Positions 1 through 5,632 of a stretch of 5,632 bases of DNA are shown here, one piece after another. This DNA comes from Fusobacterium sp. (GTDB lineage Bacteria; Fusobacteriota; Fusobacteriia; Fusobacteriales; Fusobacteriaceae). The DNA is taken from assembly GCA_020024855.1 (NCBI GenBank), contig JAHHTB010000126.1, positions 1-5,632 of the forward strand. Direction: 5' to 3'. Both the position numbers and the translations under genes were made by a program. Position 1 is the stretch's first letter; each line of letters opens with the position of its first letter. The notes beneath the pieces are model-generated. The model made no database searches, was not told the DNA's origin, and saw nothing but the letters and a program-made list of their open reading frames with translations.

Positions 1-3000
1 ATGGCTTAACAAATTATGTAATAAGAGTAAAAGATATTAAAGCTACAACAAAAGATGAAGTAGGATATAGAACTATAAAAGCTCGTTTTAAAGTAACTAA
101 AGAAAATCTTGATAATGATAAATATAAATTCTATATAAAAGACAGGGTAGTTACAATAGATGAGGAAAGCCTACCAGAATACGCTGAATTTGATAGTAAT
201 AATCAAGTAAGTTTAGTTAAAATGGAAAGTGATTATGGAGAAGCTGGAGAAGGATTTATAGAAGTAGATTCTGAAGATGTAGCAAGACATTATATAATTT
301 CAAAAGAAAATGGAAGCAAACCTGCATACTTAGGGGAAAAAATATCAAAAGAGGATAAACCACAAATATCAGATGATAATGATAGTGTAGAATTTGATAA
401 GTTAGAACTAACTAGATCAAATGATAATAAAAATATATTATTTAATGATTTGGAAAATGCTTTAGATATTTCTACTAACAGTGAAATCGGTGGATATATA
501 ACTCTTTGGTTAAGTAATAAAGAAGCAAAAGACTGGAAAGACTCTATAAATCTTCCAATTCTTGTTGATGGTGAAGAACCAGCAAAAGATAAAGTAAGAG
601 GATATAAGATAAAATCAGGAAAAAATAGAGTTAAATTTATTTTACCAAAATTAGAATTAAATCCTGAATTAAAAGAGGAAGAAAGAGTATTAAGAGTCAG
701 ATTTGCTCTAGATGAAGAGGATATATTAAAATCTACTGGAATGGCAAAAACTGGAGAAGTAGAAGATTATAAAGTAGTTATTAAAGATGGAATGGATATT
801 AAATTTGGAACATTTGAAGATACAACAGAGTATAGACTAGAAGATTTAGGAATACCTTGTGAAGAACATAAAGAAAAATCTTTAGGAGATAGAGATGGAT
901 ACTTTGCACCAAATGAAGTTGTAGAACATACAATAACAGTTAGAAACTTAACTAACACAGAGCAAAGAGATAAAGAGTTCTATCTAAATAGTAACTTATT
1001 GAATTTATTATTAAATGATGATAAGGTAGTTTATGAAGTTGTAACTCCAAAAGAAAATGGAAGTATAGAAAGTATTGAAAATGGAAAATCAAACTTACTA
1101 ACTTTAGATGAAACAAATAAATATTCATACAGAGTAAAAATAAAAGAGATAGCTCCAAGAAAAGATATTACATTAAAAATAAAACTAAGAATAGATGGAG
1201 AATCTTTTAGAAAACTAGGAGAAATTCAAAAATCCGTAATAGAAGATAGAATAGTATTTAATGGTGTAGAACCAGATACTCAAGATTATGGAAAGAGAAT
1301 AAATATCCAAGTAATGGAACAAGATTATGGAAATAATTTTGTAGGAAGTTATGATGTAACAACAGATGCAAGACACTATATTACATCAGGAATGACAAGA
1401 GCAATTTGGACACACCCAGCAATACTAGGAAATATAATAACAGCAGAAGATGGACCAAATAGTTCAGATGATAATGATGGTGTAGAGTTCAGTACTAATG
1501 TTGATGAACAAGGAAATAAAACAAATATCCTTTATAACAACTTAACAAATGAGATAGTAGTAAAACCTACACACTCTGGATATATTTCTGTTTGGTTAAG
1601 TGATAAAGATGCAAAAGATTGGAAAAATTCTAAGAAATTAAATATTAGATTAACTCCAGAAGGAGATATAAATACTTTTGCTGAAAAAGGAAACACTTTA
1701 AAAATAAAAAGTGACGATATAAAAGATTATCCAAATGGTGTGCATATTTCATTTGACTTGGGAGAGGAATTAAAGGATAAAGCTATGCCAGAAGATAGAA
1801 TTATAAGAGTAAGATACAGCCCTATTAGTGAAAAAGAGGTAGAAAATCCTACTGGAATGGCAACTGCTGGGGAAGTGGAAGACTACAAAGTAACAATTAT
1901 TTCTGGTGTAACAGTTAAATTTGGTAGTAAAGATGAAACAGAAAAAGATTATAAGCCAGAAGATTTAGGAATAATTTATAACTATAATTCTGAAGAAAAT
2001 GGAATGCCTAATATAGCAGTTTATGGAGATAAAGATGGAAACATCTCTCCAAAAGAGATAATAGAGCATAAGATTACTATTTTAAATAAAACAAATAGTG
2101 TTCAGAGAGATTTATGGTTAGTCTACAATAGTAACATAGCTGGAGAATTTGTAGAGTTAGTAGAGGAGAAAGTAGGAAAAGGAGAGGTTCAAGGTAAGTC
2201 AGAAGTATATGGACATCACAGTGAAAGAATAATTTTACCTGTTGATGGATATAAATATACAATCCTTGTTCCACATGTTCCAAGTTCTTCATATAGAACA
2301 TTAACTTTAAGATTCAAGGTTACAGAGGAGAATTTAAAAGAAGGAGTGAAAAAAGGAAACGAAACTTCTGATTATAAATTCCATTTAAAAGATAGATTAA
2401 TTTATGAAAATCATATTCCTGAATTTAAACCTTATAATGAGGACAACAGAGTAAGCTTAACTTTAATGAATAGAGATTATGCTGGAAATCTTGTTGAAGT
2501 TGATAAAGATGATAAATCTACAAGACATTACCTAACAAAAGGTGATAATGGATTATTCTTAGGAAAAGAAGTTAAAGAGGAAGATAAACCAAAAATATCA
2601 GATGATAATGATGGTGTAATTTTTGATAAGGATAATTTAGAAAATAATATCCTATATGATGGCTTAAATAATAAAATAAAAATTAAAGCTAAAGGAAATG
2701 GATTTATTTCAGCTTGGGTTACAGAAATAAAAGATACTTCAATAGATAACAGTGATAGACTAGAATTTAGAGATAAGGATACTCAAATAACAACACCAAC
2801 TAAATTAGTTTTAAATGGTGATAGTGATGTAGAGTTTATTCTTCCAGAATATTTAGTGGAAGCAAATAAGAATGAACTTGAAAAAGCATTTATTATTAGA
2901 ATTTCTGCTGATAAAAATGAGCTTGAAGAAAAAATGGCTGTAACAGGAGAGATTGAAGAGCATAAAGTTGTAATAAGACAGGGACTAGATGCTGTGTTTG

Positions 3001-5632
3001 GAATGGAAAAAGATGAAGATTACTATCCAGTTGATTTAGGATTTATGACATCTGAAAATAAATTGGTTGGAGAACGTGATAGAAATATTGTTCCGGGAGA
3101 AACAGTAGAGCATACAGTAACTATTATTAATAAAACAAATGCTGTTCAAAGTAAATACATCTATTTTGAAACAAGATTAGGAGAAGTTTTATTTGATAAA
3201 ATTGAAGAGTATGGAAATAATTACTTTGAAATGTTAACAAAAGATACTGGAAATATCAGTAGTATTGAAATGGAAAGAAGCTATGGAGATATTACAAGAT
3301 ACAAAGTATACTTTGAAAACTTAAAAGAAAATAGTGCTATGAGCTTTAAATTTAGAATGAAAGTTACTGAAAGTAGTAATAAAGAAAATAAAGTTAATAG
3401 AAATGACTATAAACTTTATGAAAAAGAGGAATTTAAAGTAAAAGATAGATTAATAGCAGGACAATATATTCCAGACTTTGATGATGAAAATCAAGTAAAA
3501 GGAAGAAGGGTATCACATGGATTAATGGAAAGAGATTACTCTAACAAAGATTCAGAAGATACAGTAATTCATTTTAGAGCAGGAATAATAGATCCAAAAA
3601 CTAAGATAGTTTCAAAACTTTATAAACTTGGTGATAAGATCTCTATTGAAAATGAAATAAAACTTGATGATGATACTGATGGAATTATTCTTGTAAATGG
3701 AGAAGAACCAAAAGTTGATGAAGATAATGCAGAGGAAAAAATTGTCCAAATAACAAGAGGACAAGAAAACAAAATAAAAGTTAAAACTTCTCAAGAAGGA
3801 TATATTAGTTTCTGGTTAACAGGAAATAATAGAGGAAAAGATAACTTTGATTGGGTAAGAATAGGTGATGTACATAAGGTTACACAACAAGAACAAGAGT
3901 TAACTATTGATCCTAATGATTTAGAAAAAGCTTTAATAGCTCCTAGATTATTAAGAAAAGATGATCCATTAGACTTTAGATATTTAAGAGTTAGATATTC
4001 AGCTGATAAAGATGAGATTATGAATGCCACTGGTTATGCAAGAAGTGGAGAAGTTGAAGAATACAAGGTTCATATGAAAAATGTAACAGGAATAAAAGTA
4101 TCTAAAGAGCAAGGTGAAGATAGAGAGGTTATTTCTGGTGAAAGAGTAACATACACACTTAAATTTACAAATGCAACACAAGGTATAATAAGTGATGTTG
4201 TAGTTGAAGATGATTTAACTAATACACTTTCTCCAAATGGAAAAAATGTAGCTAAACTTGATAAGGGAAGTATAAGAGTTATAGAGGGATTAGAAAATGT
4301 AAGTGGAAAAGATGACAATGTCAAATTTACAGTTACAGAAACAAATATCAAAGCAGAGATAGCTAAATTTGATAAAAAATATTTAGAGATTGAATTTGAT
4401 ATTGTAATAAATAATCCTGTTGAAGTAAAACAAAATACAGAACTTCCAAATAGTGTAACTATAACAGAAAGTGGAGTAAGTCAAGAGATACATGACCCAG
4501 AACCACCAATTTTAGTTCAAAGTAATGTAAAAGTAGAGGCAAGTAAGGACTATGAAGCATATAGACCAGATGAAAATGGAAATATAGATTACTCTAAACC
4601 ACTAGAAGATTACTTTGCTTTTAAAGACCATAGTACAGAAAATGGAGATAGAAGTGTAGTAGTTTTACCGGGAGATAGAGTAAGATACTTTATTAGAATT
4701 TACAATAGTGGAGATAATGTTGCATGGAGTCCATTATTTGTAGAAGATACAGAGAGATGGAAAGAAGTTTATAAGGTAGCTGATTTTATAGAGGGAAGTT
4801 TCAAGGTAGTTAATAGTAAAGGAGAAAAAGTTAAACTTTACAAACCATTAAAAGAAATTTCAAGAGAGGAAATTAAACCAGAAGATGTAAAACCAGATGC
4901 TAATAGAATCTATGCAATTATTGAGAGAATAGAGCCTAAAGATTATGTAACAGTTACTTTTGATGTAAAAGTTAAAAATGAATCTGAGATTAAGGATATA
5001 AAATATCCTCATTATTTAGAAAATAAAGCATTAGTAAAACCTAATTCAGATAATAATGACGATAAAAATCCATATACTAAAGGACCTCATCTTGAATCAC
5101 TATTAAAATCTAAAAAGACATCTTTAGATGAAAGTGGAGATAGATTGATATATCCTACTGAAAAATTCTGGTATGATATAGAGATTGAAAACTATTCAGC
5201 TCAGAATGTAAGTGATATTAAAATAGAAGATGATCTAAGTTATATGTTAAAATTTGCAAAAGTTGAGAGCATGACTTTAAAAATCTTCAAAGAAAAATCA
5301 GAAACTTCATATAAAGAGATAGGAATTATACCTGAATCAGTAATTAATAGTAATAAAAAATTAGAATATTTATTACCAACTCCATTAGAAGGAAAGGAAA
5401 GAGCTGTATTAAATATAACTTTCAAAGCTAATAGTACATTTGAAAATACAGGAATAAATGAAGATAAGAAATTCTATAACACTGCATTTATTAAAAATGG
5501 ATTATTCGTTCCAGAAGAAATTATTGATGAGGGACTTGGATTTGATGTAACAATTAGAGTTGAAAAAGAGGCTCTAGATGTAAGACCAAAAGAAGAAGAT
5601 GAAAATTCTAAGTGGACAAATCCAGAAAATCA
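1..5632 (+). CDS. Giant modular surface protein (GEVED + DUF11 repeats), partial at both ends
   Basis: This is one uninterrupted frame of 1,876 full codons, with neither start nor stop in the window, so the complete protein is larger than about 1,880 residues. Residues 1-1359 alternate DUF11-like sandwiches with four GEVED domains; residues 1360-1876 are an array of DUF11 / isopeptide-fimbrial-type domains. The translation is rich in Asp, Glu, Lys and Asn and has a single cysteine (residue 286, base 858), as is common in exported stalk proteins. No signal peptide, membrane segment, LPXTG motif, OmpA-like domain or autotransporter barrel falls inside the window, so secretion and anchoring cannot be read from it. 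Proteins built from these families are generally bacterial cell-surface or secreted proteins, with adhesion or structural roles proposed. The function here (stalk or adhesin) is inferred from architecture alone. Codon use is uniform along the window, with no sign of a frameshift, nonsense mutation or inserted segment. The ligand and gene name are unknown. Confidence 0.93.
3..230 (+). repeat. DUF11-like domain A0, C-terminal part only
   Basis: Residues 1-76 match the end of the later DUF11-like modules. The stretch YRTIKARFKVTKENL (near base 69) parallels YRTLTLRFKVTEENL in module A2 (near base 2295). The KDR motif at 138 and the QVSL...M segment before DYG are shared with the other module ends. 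The N-terminal strands lie upstream of the window, which shows that the composite array started before this region. No separate function can be assigned. Confidence 0.75.
231..782 (+). repeat. GEVED domain copy 1
   Basis: Residues 77-260 carry the full set of family marks: DYG at 231, ARHYI at 282, LG followed by an acidic stretch, SDDNDSV at 369, GGYITLWL ending near Trp169 (base 507), VLRVRF, and TGMAKTGEVEDYKV ending at 776. The order DYG - ARH - LG - DDxDGV - GYIxxW - RVR - GEVEDY is characteristic of GEVED domains in bacterial surface and secreted proteins. The family has no established enzymatic role; it is treated as a structural beta-sandwich. The acidic DDND loop could bind calcium, but that is inference. 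This copy has SDDNDSV where copy 2 and copy 3 have SDDNDGV. Confidence 0.82.
351..389 (+). repeat. DNA-level repeat around DDNDxV, copy in GEVED 1
   Basis: These 39 bases encode EDKPQISDDNDSV and differ at three positions from bases 2580-2618, which encode EDKPKISDDNDGV. This is the longest near-identical nucleotide match I noticed between units, and it links copy 1 with copy 3. Confidence 0.8.
783..1322 (+). repeat. DUF11-like domain A1
   Basis: Residues 261-440 start with a KFG...E...EYRLEDLGI segment. The family signature follows at 885-956: an acidic turn GDRDG, then PNEVVEHTITVRNLTN, which corresponds to the PGexvxYtitvtN core of DUF11-type sandwiches. It ends with EDR at 1242 and a linker into the next DYG. 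It holds the only cysteine seen in the window (residue 286). It is probably a spacer immunoglobulin-like sandwich between two GEVED domains. Divergence from textbook DUF11 is considerable, so the family label is less certain than for the GEVED copies. Confidence 0.65.
1323..1901 (+). repeat. GEVED domain copy 2
   Basis: Residues 441-633 show QDYG at the start, ARHYI at 1368, LG near residue 475, SDDNDGV at 1464, SGYISVWLSDKDAKDW with Trp531 (base 1593), IIRVRYS, and TGMATAGEVEDYKV ending at 1892. This copy is closest to the family consensus. It shares the WLSxKxAKDWK segment with copy 1, which is missing from copies 3 and 4, so copies 1 and 2 look like the closer pair over that segment. It is likely structural. 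Confidence 0.84.
1464..1484 (+). repeat. DNA-level repeat encoding SDDNDGV, copy in GEVED 2
   Basis: These 21 bases are identical to bases 2598-2618 and differ by one base from 369-389. The flanking bases are not conserved in copy 2, so the match is confined to the acidic motif. Confidence 0.8.
1902..2474 (+). repeat. DUF11-like domain A2
   Basis: Residues 634-824 begin VKFGSKDETEKDY and PEDLGI. The signature at 2025-2096 reads GDKDGNISPKE then IIEHKITILNKTN. The acidic turn DKDGN resembles a short calcium-loop sequence but is shorter than a canonical EF-hand. The domain ends with RTLTLRFKVTEENL, then KDR at 2388 and an IPEF linker. It has the same position and role as A1 and A3: a spacer sandwich between GEVED copies. 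Confidence 0.65.
2475..2978 (+). repeat. GEVED domain copy 3, divergent exit motif
   Basis: Residues 825-992 begin RDYAGN and continue with TRHYL at 2520, FLGKEV, SDDNDGV at 2598, and GFISAWV with Trp905 (base 2715). The exit motif is GEIEEHKV at 2946 in place of GEVEDYKV. It is shorter than copies 1 and 2 between Trp905 and the exit motif, and lacks their AKDWK segment. The entry Gly of DYG is replaced by Ala. The core pattern is intact, so it should still fold as a GEVED domain. Confidence 0.78.
2580..2618 (+). repeat. DNA-level repeat around DDNDGV, copy in GEVED 3
   Basis: This is the partner of bases 351-389 (three mismatches in 39). Its last 21 bases are identical to 1464-1484. It sits in the acidic loop between the LG and GYIxxW motifs. 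Confidence 0.8.
2979..3533 (+). repeat. DUF11-like domain A3
   Basis: Residues 993-1177 begin AVFGMEKDEDYYPVDLGF. The signature at 3069-3140 reads GERDRNIVPGE then TVEHTVTIINKTN; this PGE version is the nearest of the three to the standard DUF11 core. The rest includes SFKFRMKVTESS, KDR at 3441 and an IPDF linker into the next RDY. It is interpreted as a spacer sandwich. Confidence 0.68.
3534..4079 (+). repeat. GEVED domain copy 4, atypical N-terminal half
   Basis: Residues 1178-1359 begin RDYSNKD. The ARHYI motif is absent; a VIHFRAGII segment stands in its place. LGDKISIENE follows, and DDDTDGI at 3666 replaces DDNDGV. The second half is conventional: EGYISFWL with Trp1271 (base 3813), YLRVRYS, and TGYARSGEVEEYKV ending at 4070. 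As the last GEVED copy before the architecture changes, its divergent first half may reflect a capping position, which is inference. Confidence 0.75.
4080..4520 (+). other. DUF11 / isopeptide-fimbrial-type domain D1
   Basis: Residues 1360-1506 show the typical DUF11 layout: an early Lys strand (IKVSK, Lys1365), SGERVTYTLKFTNAT, VVVEDDL with acidic residues 1402-1404, KYLEIEFDIVI, and a final strand ELPNSVTI with Asn1483 (base 4449). The early Lys, central acid and late Asn are placed as in domains that form an intramolecular Lys-Asn isopeptide bond. Whether the bond forms cannot be told from sequence. The domain directly follows the last GEVED copy. Confidence 0.8.
4521..5090 (+). other. DUF11-type domain D2 with a long insertion
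   Basis: Residues 1507-1696 begin NVKVEASKDYEAYRP. A roughly 25-residue acidic stretch precedes the core VVLPGDRVRYFIRIYNSGDN. Then come LFVEDTE (acids 1581-1582), a Lys/Glu-rich segment, YVTVTFDVKVKN, and the final strand YLENKALVKP with Asn1674 (base 5022). It is longer than D1 (about 190 against 147 residues), the extra length being at the front and in the middle. An Asn/Asp-rich linker (NSDNNDDKNP, from 5043) leads to D3. Confidence 0.78.
5091..5540 (+). other. DUF11-type domain D3
   Basis: Residues 1697-1846 begin with a Lys-rich strand (LLKSKKTSL, from 5100), then IYPTEKFWYDIEIENYSA as the core, IKIEDDLS (acids 1742-1744), RAVLNITFKANS, and the final strand FYNTAFIKNG with Asn1826 (base 5478). 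The N-T-A pattern in the last strand is the common closing motif of this family. It has the same Lys / acid / Asn layout as D1, so an internal isopeptide bond is possible but unproven. Confidence 0.76.
5541..5632 (+). other. Start of a further DUF11-type domain D4, cut by the window edge
   Basis: Residues from 1847 read FDVTIRVEKEALDVRP and continue through an acidic stretch to WTNPEN at the edge. An opening strand with a Lys after a valine-rich stretch matches the first strand of D2 (NVKVEASKDYEAYRP), so a new domain of the same type probably begins here and continues outside. Too little is present to be sure. Confidence 0.5.

Larger units (their letters stand above)
3..4079 (+). repeat. Composite protein repeat array: [DUF11-like + GEVED], about 353-384 aa per unit
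   Basis: Landmark motifs recur at regular spacing. The DYG-type entry motif starts at 231, 1323, 2475 and 3534 (steps of 364, 384 and 353 codons). The DDNDGV-type motif starts at 369, 1464, 2598 and 3666. The GEVEDYKV-type exit motif starts at 753, 1869, 2946 and 4047 (steps of 372, 359 and 367 codons). The order of motifs is the same in every unit. Similarity is clear in protein but weak in DNA outside short motifs, and synonymous codons differ even inside GEVEDYKV (copy 2 uses GGG, GTG, GAC and TAC where copy 1 uses GGA, GTA, GAT and TAT). The duplications are therefore old and not a recent tandem expansion. The first unit begins upstream of the window. Confidence 0.9.

Noticed and set aside
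1..9. ATG at base 1 as a possible gene start
   Set aside because: In that frame the third codon is TAA. The real frame begins at base 3 and is already inside a domain.
767..1158. Short minus-strand open frames (767-958 and 952-1158)
   Set aside because: They lie fully inside the long + frame, encode low-complexity Leu/Ser/Phe-rich peptides expected from the complement of an A/G-rich coding strand, and match no family I recognise.
2025..2060. EF-hand or dockerin calcium loop (GDKDGNISPKE)
   Set aside because: The spacing is shorter than the 12-residue EF-hand loop, and the segment aligns with the DUF11 turn before the EHxITxxN strand in modules A1 and A3.
2077..2301. Minus-strand open frame of 74 codons
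   Set aside because: It is antisense to the DUF11-like domain A2, with a Leu/Tyr/His-rich composition typical of a shadow frame.
351..2618. Mobile element or recent tandem DNA duplication
   Set aside because: Nucleotide identity between units is limited to short motif segments, synonymous codons differ widely, and there are no terminal inverted repeats or transposase motifs.
3612..4351. Cluster of minus-strand open frames (3612-3794, 3791-4030, 3999-4181, 4070-4351)
   Set aside because: They overlap each other and the conserved GEVED 4 and D1 coding sequence. The + frame shows clear protein-family motifs here, so these are chance frames.
5240..5425. Minus-strand open frame of 61 codons
   Set aside because: It is antisense to domain D3, with no recognisable motif.
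1..5632. Phage, CRISPR, defence system or RNA gene content
   Set aside because: The whole window is one coding frame. I saw no direct-repeat/spacer pattern, tRNA-like or rRNA-like sequence, or enzymatic motif.

Overview
The window lies entirely inside one very large gene on the + strand. Reading codons that start at positions divisible by 3 gives an open frame from base 3 to base 5630. That is 1,876 complete codons with no stop, and a partial codon at each end. The start codon, ribosome binding site, promoter, stop codon and terminator are all outside the window. I see no RNA gene, mobile element, CRISPR array or second gene. In the text below, residue n is the codon starting at base 3n.

The protein looks like a secreted or surface-anchored modular adhesin-type (fibre or stalk) protein. 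The first ~4,080 bases hold a composite repeat of about 353-384 residues. Each unit pairs a GEVED-type domain with a DUF11-like beta-sandwich. The GEVED marks, in order, are DYG, ARHYI, LG, DDNDGV, GYIxxW, LRVR and TGxAxxGEVEDYKV. The DUF11-like mark is GDxDGxxxPxExxEHxITxxNxTN. Four GEVED domains are complete, and the tail of an earlier DUF11-like domain opens the window, so the array continues upstream. From about base 4,080 the pattern changes to a plain array of DUF11 / isopeptide-fimbrial-type domains: three complete and the start of a fourth, running off the right edge.

The organism is probably a low-GC anaerobe. A and T dominate. Arginine is almost always AGA (CGT was seen only twice), glycine is mostly GGA and isoleucine often ATA. 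Tryptophan is TGG and no in-frame TGA occurs, so the code looks standard (table 11) rather than mycoplasma-like. This usage, with a giant DUF11-rich surface protein, best fits Fusobacteriota (Fusobacterium or Cetobacterium type). A low-GC Firmicute (Clostridia/Tissierellia) is the main alternative. The assignment is inference.

The modules probably act together as a rigid, elongated, possibly calcium-stabilised and isopeptide-stabilised stalk. The parts that would settle export, anchoring and ligand binding are not visible here.
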